DNA of 57,167 bases from an uncultured Mucilaginibacter sp. (lineage in GTDB: Bacteria > Bacteroidota > Bacteroidia > Sphingobacteriales > Sphingobacteriaceae). Under the pieces are notes generated by a model, which was not told the DNA's origin, ran no database searches, and saw nothing but the letters and a program-made list of their open reading frames with translations. The first letter of the stretch is position 1. Every line of letters begins with the position of its first letter. Location: positions 1-57,167 of the forward strand of contig CAIPPO010000040.1 in the NCBI GenBank assembly GCA_903866915.1, read 5' to 3'. Shown here piece by piece: positions 7,847-15,762 of this stretch. Made by a program: the position numbers and the translations under genes.

Positions 7847-7854
7847 CAAAAATA
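7847..7854 (-). promoter_or_regulatory. mqnE: -7 box TATTTTTG, mqnE
   Basis: Exact TAnnTTTG on the minus strand, 16 bases before the chosen ATG. A TTG lies about 24 bases upstream. It decides the start of mqnE. Confidence 0.55.
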
Positions 7855-7906
7855 GGAAATGTTAGTGTAATCGTGGTGCAACATTTATTATGCCGGGTCA
7901 AAACTT

Positions 7907-7914
7907 TAAGTTTG
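7907..7914 (+). promoter_or_regulatory. -7 box TAAGTTTG, leaderless-type, cystathionine gamma-synthase gene
   Basis: Exact TAnnTTTG whose last base is only 4 bases before the ATG at 7919. Since the start of transcription normally falls about 4-7 bases after this box, the mRNA should begin at or next to the start codon. Confidence 0.5.
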
Positions 7915-7918
7915 TGCA

Positions 7919-9034
7919 ATGAAGATCGAAACTACAGCCATACACGCGGGCAATCATAGCGACGAAAATACAGGTGCAGTAATACAGCCTATCACGCTTT
8001 CCACCACTTACCTGCGCGGTGAGGATGGATTGTACCAATCAGGCTATATCTACAGCCGTGCCGGTAATCCAAACCGGACGCAATTAGAAAATGTATTGGC
8101 TAAACTGGAACATGGCGCAGATGCAGCTGCTTTTTCTTCGGGCAATGCGGCAGGTATGAGTGCATTTCAATCATTGAAAACCGGGACGCATGTCATTTGT
8201 CCGGATGATATGTACCACGGCCTTCGCAACCAGCTAAAGCACATTTTTTCGGGAATATTGGAGTTCGACTTTGTCGATGTCAACGACGAAAATGTATTAG
8301 GTGAATATATCAAACCAAATACCGGGTTAATTTGGATTGAAACGCCTTCTAATCCACTGCTCAAGATCACCGATATCAAAAAAGTGGTTGCTATTGCCAG
8401 GCAACATCAAATTAAAGTTTTGGTTGACAACACTTTCGCCACTCCGATATGCCAGCATCCACTGGTGTTAGGTGCCGATATGGTCATGCATTCCTCTACC
8501 AAATACATAGGTGGGCACAGCGATCTGATGGGCGGCGTATTGGTCAGTGCTGCAAAAGACGAGTGGTGGACCAAAATCCGCCAGATACAGGAATTGGGAG
8601 GTGCTATCCCCTCGCCTGCGGATTGTTATTATTTAACAAGGAGTATTAAAACCTTACCCTACCGTGTGAAAGGGCATGTTCACAATGCGTTATTGCTGGC
8701 AGATTTCCTCGAAAAACATGAAAAGATTGAAACTGTATTGTACCCCGGATTAAAGTCGCATCCTCAACATGAGATCGCCAACGGACAAATGGCATATTTT
8801 GGTGGCATGCTTTCGTTTTGCCTGAAAGCTGGTGAGGCAGAAGCACGTAAAGTGATCAACAAACTACAGCTATTTGCCCAGGCTACAAGTTTGGGCGGTG
8901 TTGAATCCCTGATCGAACACCGCGCTTCTGTTGAAGGTCCGGATACCATAACGCCTCAGAATTTATTGCGCGTTTCCGTTGGCCTTGAGCATATCGATGA
9001 TCTGATCGCTGACATGGAACAAGCATTATCTTAA
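7919..9034 (+). CDS. PLP-dependent trans-sulfuration enzyme (cystathionine gamma-synthase/lyase type)
   Basis: Cytosolic PLP enzyme of the Cys/Met metabolism family, 371 residues (usual 370-400). The PLP lysine is Lys195 in HSSTKYIGGHSD; SRAGNPNR near residue 46 and SSGNAAG near 73 contact the cofactor. Members make cystathionine from an activated homoserine and cysteine, or cleave cystathionine to homocysteine or cysteine; which one cannot be told from motifs alone. It is a single gene, divergent from mqnE. No SAM riboswitch is visible in the 88-base gap. Its promoter box ends 4 bases before the ATG. Confidence 0.9.
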   Translation: MKIETTAIHAGNHSDENTGAVIQPITLSTTYLRGEDGLYQSGYIYSRAGNPNRTQLENVLAKLEHGADAAAFSSGNAAGMSAFQSLKTGTHVICPDDMYHGLRNQLKHIFSGILEFDFVDVNDENVLGEYIKPNTGLIWIETPSNPLLKITDIKKVVAIARQHQIKVLVDNTFATPICQHPLVLGADMVMHSSTKYIGGHSDLMGGVLVSAAKDEWWTKIRQIQELGGAIPSPADCYYLTRSIKTLPYRVKGHVHNALLLADFLEKHEKIETVLYPGLKSHPQHEIANGQMAYFGGMLSFCLKAGEAEARKVINKLQLFAQATSLGGVESLIEHRASVEGPDTITPQNLLRVSVGLEHIDDLIADMEQALS

Positions 9035-9127
9035 AAGTAAAAAGGTAGTTGATTACGCTTAATTATAACCTGTTAAAACCGGCACTAGCTCAAATGTATC
9101 CATGACCGTTCAACCGTCAACTTTAAA

Positions 9128-9784
9128 CTAAACCACCATTTCAGGAATTTCTCCGTCAACGATCAGCCTGCCAGCCGTAGAATTTCTGATCTGCTCGACA
9201 CTCACACCGGGCGCGCGCTCCAATAATTTAAAACCGCCGTCAGGTAATACATCCAATACGGCCAGCTCGGTAACAATTTTTTTAACACAGTTTATGCCGG
9301 TCAGGGGCAGCGAACATTTAGCTAATAGTTTTGACTCGCCTGCCTTATTCACATGCTGCATAGCTACAATGATGTTTTCGGCCGAAGCAACAAGGTCCAT
9401 TGCGCCGCCCATACCTTTTACCATTTTTCCCGGTATCTTCCAGCTGGCTATATCGCCGTTTTCAGCCACCTCCATCGCTCCAAGGATAGTCAGATTAACT
9501 TTTCTTGCGCGGATCATCCCAAAACTCATTGCCGAATCAAATACGGCGGAGCCCGACAACATGGTGATGGTTTGTTTACCAGCGTTGATGGTGTCGGGGT
9601 CTTCTTCTCCTGCAAAAGGAAATGGTCCAATTCCTAACAAACCGTTCTCTGACTGTAAAACTACTTCCATTCCCTCGGGGATGTAATTGGCAACCAGTGT
9701 AGGAATACCGATACCCAGGTTAACATAAAAACCGTCTTTTATTTCTTTGGCTATCCGCTTTGCGATACCTTCCTTGTCGAGCAT
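9128..9784 (-). CDS. scoB: 3-oxoacid CoA-transferase subunit B
   Basis: Beta subunit of succinyl-CoA:3-ketoacid CoA-transferase, which moves CoA from succinyl-CoA to acetoacetate in ketone-body or fatty-acid use. At 218 residues it has the normal length. The catalytic Glu46 lies in QSENGLLGIG, and VNLGIGIP near residue 21 is the subunit-B glycine motif. Its partner scoA lies 285 bases upstream on the same strand; the two are usually adjacent or overlapping. The extra space is filled by a decayed four-helix-bundle gene, so scoB may have lost tight translational coupling to scoA. Confidence 0.93.
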   Translation of the reverse strand: MLDKEGIAKRIAKEIKDGFYVNLGIGIPTLVANYIPEGMEVVLQSENGLLGIGPFPFAGEEDPDTINAGKQTITMLSGSAVFDSAMSFGMIRARKVNLTILGAMEVAENGDIASWKIPGKMVKGMGGAMDLVASAENIIVAMQHVNKAGESKLLAKCSLPLTGINCVKKIVTELAVLDVLPDGGFKLLERAPGVSVEQIRNSTAGRLIVDGEIPEMVV

Positions 9785-9802
9785 GGTTTAATTTAAAAAT
9801 TT

Positions 9803-9816
9803 GGTAATTTGAAAAT
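9803..9816 (+). repeat. Left arm of a 14-base inverted repeat framing a pseudogene
   Basis: GGTAATTTGAAAAT; its exact reverse complement occurs at 10061-10074. The pair brackets the decayed four-helix-bundle gene between scoB and scoA. Confidence 0.6.
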
Positions 9817-9828
9817 TTTGGTAATTAG

Positions 9829-10046
9829 TTATGTTTTGGCAGTGGAAATGATTTTAGATAATATTTTGATGATAACGATCAATTTTTCGTGGAGGCTATC
9901 GTCTGCAAGACAATTTTTAGCGAATTTGAACTACAATAAAAAATATGCTGTTTCGCCGGCTTCTTCGGCAGCTATTTTCATTTTGCGTATAAAATCAGCT
10001 TTACTTACCCATCAGCATCTTCCACCCCGAATTATAAGTTCTCCAT
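9829..10046 (-). pseudogene. Decayed four-helix-bundle (23S rRNA IVS-type) gene
   Basis: Translating the minus strand gives VEDADG, then after a frameshift SKADFIRKMKIAAEEAGETAYFLL, a TAG stop, and in the same frame FKFAKNCLADDSLHEKLI and IVIIKILSKIISTAKT before the final TAA. This follows the profile of the four-helix-bundle family first seen in 23S rRNA intervening sequences (G-A-N-V-E-E-A-x-G, then SKADFI-x-K-x-x-I-A-x-K-E-A-x-E-T, then a C-terminal helix rich in I/L and K). The N-terminal third is missing and the rest carries at least one stop and one frameshift, so it is dead. It sits inside a 14-base inverted repeat between scoB and scoA. Confidence 0.7.
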
Positions 10047-10060
10047 TTTCAAATTGAAAT

Positions 10061-10074
10061 ATTTTCAAATTACC
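10061..10074 (-). repeat. Right arm of the 14-base inverted repeat
   Basis: Reverse complement of 9803-9816. It overlaps the stop codon of scoA at 10070-10072. Confidence 0.6.
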
Positions 10075-10759
10075 TAACGGTCCTTTGTTCAATCCTCTTC
10101 TCATAATCAAACCCCTTAAAAATTCTGTGCACATAAATGCCCGGTGTATGAATATGATCAGGATCGAGTTCTCCGGGTTCAACCAGTTCCTCCACTTCGG
10201 CTATGGTAATTTTACCCGCCATGGCCATCAGGGGATTAAAATTACGTGCGGTTGAACGGTAAACCAAATTACCCATCGTATCGCCTTTCCAGGCTTTTAC
10301 TATCGCGAAATCAGCCTCAAAGGCTAATTCCATCAAATAATCTTTACCATTAAAATTACGTATTTCTTTGCCTTCAGCTACTTCGGTGCCAATACCAGCA
10401 GGCGTAAATATGGCAGGCATGCCGTATCCGGCAGCCATACAGCGCGTAGCAAGAGTACCCTGAGGAATGAGTTCCACTTCAAGCTCGCCGCTTAACAGTT
10501 GCCTTTCAAATTCGGCATTTTCACCAACGTATGAGGAGATCATTTTCTTTACCTGGCGTTTTTTCAACATCAGGCCAATGCCAAAATCATCCACACCCGC
10601 ATTATTTGATATACAGGTTAAGCCCTTTACATTTTTTCGAACCAGAGCAGCAATGCATTTTTCAGGCAATCCGCATAAACCAAAGCCGCCAAGCATCAGC
10701 GTCATGCCGTCCTCAATATCCTTTATAGCCTCGTCAGCGTTGCTTACTACTTTATTCAT
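10070..10759 (-). CDS. scoA: 3-oxoacid CoA-transferase subunit A
   Basis: Alpha subunit of the 3-oxoacid CoA-transferase. The 229-residue length, the early GGFGLCGLPEKCI motif (near residue 24) that shapes the CoA pocket, and the segment AGIGTEVAEGKEIRNF are diagnostic. It is the upstream partner of scoB; the two subunits form the working enzyme in the cytosol. The stop codon lies in an inverted repeat that frames a pseudogene inserted between the two genes. No exact TAnnTTTG box is found near its ATG. Confidence 0.93.
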   Translation of the reverse strand: MNKVVSNADEAIKDIEDGMTLMLGGFGLCGLPEKCIAALVRKNVKGLTCISNNAGVDDFGIGLMLKKRQVKKMISSYVGENAEFERQLLSGELEVELIPQGTLATRCMAAGYGMPAIFTPAGIGTEVAEGKEIRNFNGKDYLMELAFEADFAIVKAWKGDTMGNLVYRSTARNFNPLMAMAGKITIAEVEELVEPGELDPDHIHTPGIYVHRIFKGFDYEKRIEQRTVR

Positions 10760-10998
10760 GATACGATTGTTGGATTTGATGGATTGGAAAAATCATAGCT
10801 GAACACGATTTTCAGGATTTTTTTTTATAGGCAAGATGTTTTCTGGATTACAACCTTACTTTATCGATAATTGGTCAGAACAAAATTAAAAGAATAATTA
10901 TCCTGTCCGCCAATAAAATCTTCGATTTTTAGATCAAAAGCATAGAACCTTTTATCCAACCAATCAACAAAAATCCCAAAATCGTGTATTACCGGTAT
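10760..10998. other. Intergenic region with a start-less in-frame peptide
   Basis: No complete gene. On the minus strand, directly after and in frame with the stop codon of the esterase gene, 45 sense codons run to a TAA at 10861-10863. The peptide looks protein-like (for example VIHDFGIFVDWLDKRFYAF and a C-terminal NFVLTNYR) but contains no Met. It may be a gene remnant or chance. Confidence 0.35.
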
Positions 10999-12078
10999 TT
11001 ACCACTTCACATTTTGCTCGATAAAGGCGATCAGATCGTCGGCCATGGCCTGCTGTTCTTTCACATTGGGGTGTCCAGGTGTATTCTTGTAGGGAAAAAA
11101 GTGGGTCATTATATTTTTGTCATTGGTCAGACCAACAGCTTTTGCAATATAACCCGGCCAGGGCGAACCTTGCTGCGTCGCATCCATACTACCAAGCGCG
11201 CATATGATCTTTGCTTTAGGGTATTTGCTGCGAACATTCTTTAAAAAATCGCGGTAGGCTTTGATGATCTGTTCTTCCGTAGGCGCTTTATTTACAAAAC
11301 GTGCTTTGAACTGCTCGTTTTCAGGTTGTTTTACGATCCAGGAATCGTTCTGAAATAAATTGATCACCACTACATCGGGGATATATTTAGAAAAATCCCA
11401 CTTACTTTCACTATCGTTTGGATCAAGCCTATCGTACATTTCGGGCATGATCTGCGGGAACCAACTTACCAATATGCCAATACCACTACGAGCTGTTATA
11501 TTAAATTCTGAATTAAAATGATGGGCTGTAATTGTTGCATAGCTTAGGTAGGCGTTTTCATAAATCGATGTCCCCCTGTCTCTGCCGCTCGAATCAATAT
11601 CTGCGTAACCACAGGTTATACTATTTCCAAAAAATTCCATCTTTCGCCTGTTAACCGGCGGCGGAGCAAGCGTAGCAGAGCCTTTGTCGAGGGCAAATTC
11701 ATACAGCAATGTTTTACCCATTGTCCATTCAGTGCGTTTAAACAATTCGAGTGTGTGATTGGTTGCAGACAAATTTGCTGCCAGTATATACTCCTTTTTA
11801 ATACTGTCTGGATGCAGTACGCCGATCACTTTGCCATCCAGAATAACGTTAAAATAGTTATCGCCACGTTCATCTTTCAACGTCACTTTTACGCCGCTAC
11901 CATAAAAATTGATCGATGCCGAAGCACCTGGCCATGCCAGAACGGCTGCTTCATCGAGCATTGCAGTGCGGCCCATCAATTTGATGTGCGGATCGTGGCT
12001 GCGGATAACAACTGTTTGTGCAGATACAGCAAAAACTACTAAAGTAAAAAGTAAAGTAAAAAGGTATTTATACTTCAT
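10999..12078 (-). CDS. Secreted CE2-type acetyl-xylan/carbohydrate esterase (SGNH hydrolase)
   Basis: 359 residues. A Sec signal peptide (cut after AVSA near residue 20) is followed by an N-terminal jelly-roll (about 30-135, with GASASINFYGSGVKV) and a C-terminal SGNH hydrolase domain. The nucleophile Ser is in FFGNSITCGY near 153; block III is replaced by NLFQNDSW; the catalytic His is in PGHPNVKEQ near 341. This two-domain order is that of carbohydrate esterase family 2, which removes acetyl groups from plant polysaccharides. It starts 10 bases after mutS2, so it is probably on the same transcript as DUF4296 - mutS2, an odd functional pairing. Confidence 0.85.
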   Translation of the reverse strand: MKYKYLFTLLFTLVVFAVSAQTVVIRSHDPHIKLMGRTAMLDEAAVLAWPGASASINFYGSGVKVTLKDERGDNYFNVILDGKVIGVLHPDSIKKEYILAANLSATNHTLELFKRTEWTMGKTLLYEFALDKGSATLAPPPVNRRKMEFFGNSITCGYADIDSSGRDRGTSIYENAYLSYATITAHHFNSEFNITARSGIGILVSWFPQIMPEMYDRLDPNDSESKWDFSKYIPDVVVINLFQNDSWIVKQPENEQFKARFVNKAPTEEQIIKAYRDFLKNVRSKYPKAKIICALGSMDATQQGSPWPGYIAKAVGLTNDKNIMTHFFPYKNTPGHPNVKEQQAMADDLIAFIEQNVKW

Positions 12079-12088
12079 AATCAGCTAT

Positions 12089-14449
12089 TTATTTTAAATA
12101 AACATAGGTAATTCCGTCGCCACCCCTGTCTGCATGTTCATCTTCCATGCGGTCTACAGCATCATATTTCTTCAGGTAATTGCGAATCAATTTACGCAAA
12201 ATACCATCCCCTTTTCCATGCAATATCTTTAAGGTGCCAAAACCCATCATCAATGCCCTGTCAAGCAGCTTTTCTATTTCGTAAAGCGCCTCTTCACCCC
12301 GCCTGCCACGCACATCTATTTCGGGACTAAAATTTGCCAGATCGCTGGTATGTGTGTTAAAACTTTTTCGGACATCTTTAGGCAGTTCTTTTTTTGATAT
12401 CCTTTGCACCCGGTTCTTTTTGGCAACTGTTCGCAGATCGCCAATTGCAATAATCACATTATCCCTAGCAATTTCAATTACCTGGCCCGTGGTTTCTGAA
12501 TCTGTCAGCCGCACCCAATCCCCAGGCTTTAATTCTTCATCTGCTTTAATTGCTTTTGGTAACTCGGCTTTAATTGTATTTTTCTCGACTTCGCGGCTTA
12601 AGTTCTCGCGGAGCTGGCGGGTTTTTTCTTTGTCGGCATTACTGCTTTTAATATCAGCAATAGTATTTTCTACTAATTTATTGGCATTCAGGATGATGTT
12701 CTTCGCTTCTTGTTTAGCATCACGAATCAGCAATTTTTTGTTTTCGTCCAGGTAACTTTTAAGTTTTTCGTTTTCACTCAGTAGTATATCAACCCGTCGC
12801 TGCTGTTTTTCAAGTTTTAATTTGGTGTCAAAAATCTCTTTCTTATCCCGCTCCAGGTCAACTAAAAGCGAATCAACTTTTTTCTGACCATCTCCAATTT
12901 TATTTTTTGCCAGATCCTGTACCTGCCGGGGTAAACCTATTTTCTGTGCGATCTCAAAAGCGTATGAACTGCCGGGTTTACCAACCTCCAGCATATACAG
13001 CGGCCGCATCTCCACATTATTGAAGAGCATTGATGCATTTTCGATCCCTGCCGTACTACTTGCAAATAACTTTAAATTGGAATAATGGGTAGTTATAACG
13101 CCCTTGATATGTTTCTGATTCAGCGTCTCTAATACAGCTTCAGCTATCGGGCCGCCAAATTGAGGATCGGTACCGGTACCAAACTCATCAATTAATACCA
13201 GGGTTTTACCATTTGCCTGCTCCACAAAGCTTTTCATTTTTGACAAATGTGCGCTGTAGGTACTCAGGTCGCTTTCGATGGATTGGTCATCACCGATATC
13301 GACAAATATCTGCTTAAAAATTCCCACCGTGCTCGCATCTGATACCGGGATCAGTAATCCGGCCTGTGCCATCATTTGCAATAGTCCTACTGTCTTCATG
13401 CAAACTGATTTGCCGCCAGCATTCGGACCAGAAACAACCACAATGCGGGTCTGTTCGTCGATCGTAATATTTAACGGGACAACCGGCTTTTTTTCTGCCT
13501 TAAAACTCAGCAGCAATAATGGATGACGTGCGTTTAGCAGTTTTATTCTGGGCTCGTTAACCAGTACCGGCATTTCAGCCTCAATATCTATTGCAAACAG
13601 CGCCTTGGCGCGCACGAAATCTATTTTAGTTAACAAACCGTGATAAGAAAGCAGTAAAGGTACAAAAGGGCGCAACTCGCCCGTGAGTGCCGTTAGTATT
13701 TTTACAATTTCCCGGCGGCGTTCAAATTCCAAGTCGCGTATTGTATTATTGAGGCTAAAAACTTCTTCAGGCTCGATGTATACTGTTTGACCAGAAGCCG
13801 ATTCATCATGAATAAAACCTTTTAATTTTCTTTTATTCTCGGCCAAAATTGGGATACACAAGCGCCCGTCGCGAATTGTTAAACTTCCATCCGCCGTCCA
13901 GCCACTGGATGCCGCGCTTTTAAAAATATGATCGATTTTTTTTCTGGCTTCTTGCTCTGCTTTAGCAATCGCTGAAGAGATATCTGCAAGTTCACGCGAG
14001 GCATTGGGCCTCATCTTTCCTTTTTGATCAATTATCGCTTCTATTTTCTTCAGTATTGATTTCTCAATGGGCAAATGTTCAAACAAGGCTTCCAGGTTTG
14101 GGTATTGCCCTTCACGTTCATTGAAATAAGCTATCACCGCAAATACGGTCGACAAAGAGGCGTGTACCTGGTAAAATTCCTCTTCTACTAAAAAAGCGCC
14201 CTCAATTTTTACTTTATTCGCAAGTGATTTGATATCGAAGAAATGATGTATTGGCAGGGCTTCATCGTTTTGCAGGATATTTTTAAACTCATTGGTCTGC
14301 CCCATGAATTTAAGCACCTGATCATAATTGTGCATTACCTGTATCCTGTCGACAAGCTGCCGGCCCATTTCACTCAGGCAATGTGTTTTGATCAGTTCTT
14401 TGATCTCGGTAAAACCTAACTTATCAACGCTATTCGACGGGACCAGCAT
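12089..14449 (-). CDS. mutS2: MutS2 ATPase/endonuclease (Smr domain)
   Basis: 786 residues, normal for MutS2. Order of parts: N-terminal MutS core and clamp region, ABC-type ATPase with Walker A GPNAGGKSV near residue 340 and LIDEFGTGTDP as Walker B, a coiled coil around 510-620 rich in K/E, and a C-terminal Smr nuclease domain with DVRGRRGEEAL and ILHGKGDGILR. Known roles include suppressing homologous recombination and, in some bacteria, splitting collided ribosomes. Its first 20 bases overlap the end of the DUF4296 gene, and the esterase gene follows 10 bases after the stop, so the three genes are likely one operon. Confidence 0.95.
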   Translation of the reverse strand: MLVPSNSVDKLGFTEIKELIKTHCLSEMGRQLVDRIQVMHNYDQVLKFMGQTNEFKNILQNDEALPIHHFFDIKSLANKVKIEGAFLVEEEFYQVHASLSTVFAVIAYFNEREGQYPNLEALFEHLPIEKSILKKIEAIIDQKGKMRPNASRELADISSAIAKAEQEARKKIDHIFKSAASSGWTADGSLTIRDGRLCIPILAENKRKLKGFIHDESASGQTVYIEPEEVFSLNNTIRDLEFERRREIVKILTALTGELRPFVPLLLSYHGLLTKIDFVRAKALFAIDIEAEMPVLVNEPRIKLLNARHPLLLLSFKAEKKPVVPLNITIDEQTRIVVVSGPNAGGKSVCMKTVGLLQMMAQAGLLIPVSDASTVGIFKQIFVDIGDDQSIESDLSTYSAHLSKMKSFVEQANGKTLVLIDEFGTGTDPQFGGPIAEAVLETLNQKHIKGVITTHYSNLKLFASSTAGIENASMLFNNVEMRPLYMLEVGKPGSSYAFEIAQKIGLPRQVQDLAKNKIGDGQKKVDSLLVDLERDKKEIFDTKLKLEKQQRRVDILLSENEKLKSYLDENKKLLIRDAKQEAKNIILNANKLVENTIADIKSSNADKEKTRQLRENLSREVEKNTIKAELPKAIKADEELKPGDWVRLTDSETTGQVIEIARDNVIIAIGDLRTVAKKNRVQRISKKELPKDVRKSFNTHTSDLANFSPEIDVRGRRGEEALYEIEKLLDRALMMGFGTLKILHGKGDGILRKLIRNYLKKYDAVDRMEDEHADRGGDGITYVYLK

Positions 14450-14951
14450 TCGGCTTTGGTTTTGGAATGTATCTATGGTTGTTAAAATGCGTCGCCGAAG
14501 GCGTGTTGATAGTTGCAGGCACTACCGGCGAAGTATTTTGTTGTTGCTTAGGTAGCTTTTTCAGCGAATCAGCCCGACGTTTTTGGTCGATTTGCATTTG
14601 TGCCTGGTTGACTTTATTCAGAGAATCCGATACGATTTTTATTTTTTCTGTTATTTCATCGTACATTACTGCCAGCAGTTCTGGCTGATTGCAGTAATAT
14701 TTCATGCTTTTTTTAAACTGGTTGGTATCCGTATGAAAGTTTTTCAATACGGCCGCATACCGGGCGAATCCACGCCTATATAAGGTATCGGGCACCTGCA
14801 GTTCGGTAAAAAGGGTACCATCGGCAATATGGATCTGGGTAAGCAGGGCAACCATTTTATTACGTTCTATCACACCCTTCGGAAGTTTATCTCCTGTACA
14901 GGCGAAACAAAACAGTATTAGTGAAAAAAAGAGGATATTATATTTTTGCAT
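14430..14951 (-). CDS. DUF4296 lipoprotein
   Basis: 173 residues. A type II signal peptide with lipobox CFAC (Cys near residue 18) predicts a lipid-anchored envelope protein. The segment RNKMVALLTQIHIADG and the YYCNQPELLAVMYDEI helix fit DUF4296, a Bacteroidota-specific family of unknown function. The C-terminal part is low-complexity, with Gln/Lys/Pro-rich sequence. Its end overlaps mutS2 by 20 bases, which implies translational coupling. Promoter box at 14976-14983, facing that of the divergent yggS gene. Confidence 0.8.
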   Translation of the reverse strand: MQKYNILFFSLILFCFACTGDKLPKGVIERNKMVALLTQIHIADGTLFTELQVPDTLYRRGFARYAAVLKNFHTDTNQFKKSMKYYCNQPELLAVMYDEITEKIKIVSDSLNKVNQAQMQIDQKRRADSLKKLPKQQQNTSPVVPATINTPSATHFNNHRYIPKPKPNAGPVE

Positions 14952-14955
14952 TCTT

Positions 14956-14963
14956 TACTTTTG
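14956..14963 (+). promoter_or_regulatory. -7 box TACTTTTG, yggS
   Basis: Exact TAnnTTTG on the plus strand, 27 bases before the ATG at 14991. It faces the minus-strand box at 14976-14983. Confidence 0.5.
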
Positions 14964-14975
14964 CGGCTTAATTAG

Positions 14976-14983
14976 CAAAACTA
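14976..14983 (-). promoter_or_regulatory. -7 box TAGTTTTG, DUF4296-mutS2 operon
   Basis: Exact TAnnTTTG on the minus strand, 24 bases before the ATG at 14951. The predicted starts of this and the yggS transcript fall within a few bases of each other and overlap head to head. Confidence 0.5.
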
Positions 14984-14990
14984 CGGATAA

Positions 14991-15680
14991 ATGAGCATTG
15001 CAGATAACATCAAGAGCCTAAAAAACGAAACAGAAAGTATTCATGTAACGCTTATCGCTGTATCCAAGACTAAATCCAATGATGACATTCTGCAAGCCTA
15101 CCATGCAGGACAACGTTTATTTGGCGAAAATATGGTGCAGGAACTGGTAGAAAAGCATGAATCGCTCCCAAAAGATATCGAATGGCACCTCATCGGTCAT
15201 TTGCAAACTAATAAAGTGAAATATATTGCCCAATTCATTAGTATGGTGCAATCTGTCGATAGTTTAAAACTGTTGCAAGAGATCGATAAGCATGCCGGGA
15301 AAAATAATAGGGTGATCGATTGCCTGCTGCAAGTTTACATAGCAGACGAAGAAACCAAATACGGCCTGGGTTTCGATGAATTAATTGAACTGTTGCGCTC
15401 AGAAGAATTTACAAACCTTCAGCATATACGCATCCGCGGTTTAATGGGTATAGCGACCAATACCGAAAACGAAAAGCAACTCAAAGACGAATTTTATGAG
15501 TTGCGTACTTTCTTTGAAGGGGTTAAACAGAGTTTTTTCCGGAAAGAAAGCAGTTTCGATACATTGTCGATGGGCATGTCATCAGATTATAAAATTGCCA
15601 TTGAAAATGGAAGTAACATGGTGCGGCTTGGCAGTACCATTTTTGGACAACGCGTTATTAAACACTGGAAGGATAATTAA
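14991..15680 (+). CDS. yggS: YggS-family PLP homeostasis protein
   Basis: 229-residue cytosolic protein of the alanine-racemase-fold YggS/PROSC family. It binds PLP but has no known catalytic reaction and buffers the PLP pool. The PLP lysine is in IAVSKTK near residue 27; FGENMVQE, WHLIGHLQTNK and the phosphate-binding end SMGMSSDYKIAIENGSN are all present. It is divergent from the DUF4296-mutS2 operon with face-to-face promoters, and is followed by a GNAT gene 76 bases downstream across a period-7 repeat. Confidence 0.93.
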   Translation: MSIADNIKSLKNETESIHVTLIAVSKTKSNDDILQAYHAGQRLFGENMVQELVEKHESLPKDIEWHLIGHLQTNKVKYIAQFISMVQSVDSLKLLQEIDKHAGKNNRVIDCLLQVYIADEETKYGLGFDELIELLRSEEFTNLQHIRIRGLMGIATNTENEKQLKDEFYELRTFFEGVKQSFFRKESSFDTLSMGMSSDYKIAIENGSNMVRLGSTIFGQRVIKHWKDN

Positions 15681-15741
15681 ATAGTGAGTGATTGCGTGTG
15701 TGAGTGAATGACTAAATGAATTAGTGTGTTTTAGGGAACTG

Positions 15742-15762
15742 AATGACCATTGACCAATGAAA
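15742..15762 (+). repeat. Three period-7 units running into a start codon
   Basis: AATGACC, ATTGACC, AATGAAA. The third unit contains the ATG of the GNAT gene at 15757. A looser 7-base rhythm of TGAGTGA-like units fills the rest of the gap from 15684. Confidence 0.4.

Noticed and set aside
7831-7884. 18-codon N-terminal extension of mqnE
   Set aside because: It overlaps the exact -7 box at 7847-7854.
7831-7918. SAM riboswitch before the cystathionine gamma-synthase gene
   Set aside because: Only 88 bases separate the divergent genes, the promoter box abuts the ATG, and no conserved SAM-aptamer stems are visible.
9809-10057. 82-codon plus-strand open frame in the scoB-scoA gap
   Set aside because: It is antisense to the recognisable four-helix-bundle remnant and its product matches nothing; AT-rich low-information sequence.
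9128-10759. Recent horizontal transfer of the scoA-scoB region
   Set aside because: Gene codon use looks like the neighbours; only the small cassette between the genes seems foreign.
14941-14948. Another exact TAnnTTTG (TATTTTTG) upstream of yggS
   Set aside because: It falls in the coding start of the DUF4296 gene and the box at 14956-14963 is better placed; shows that single matches occur by chance in AT-rich DNA.
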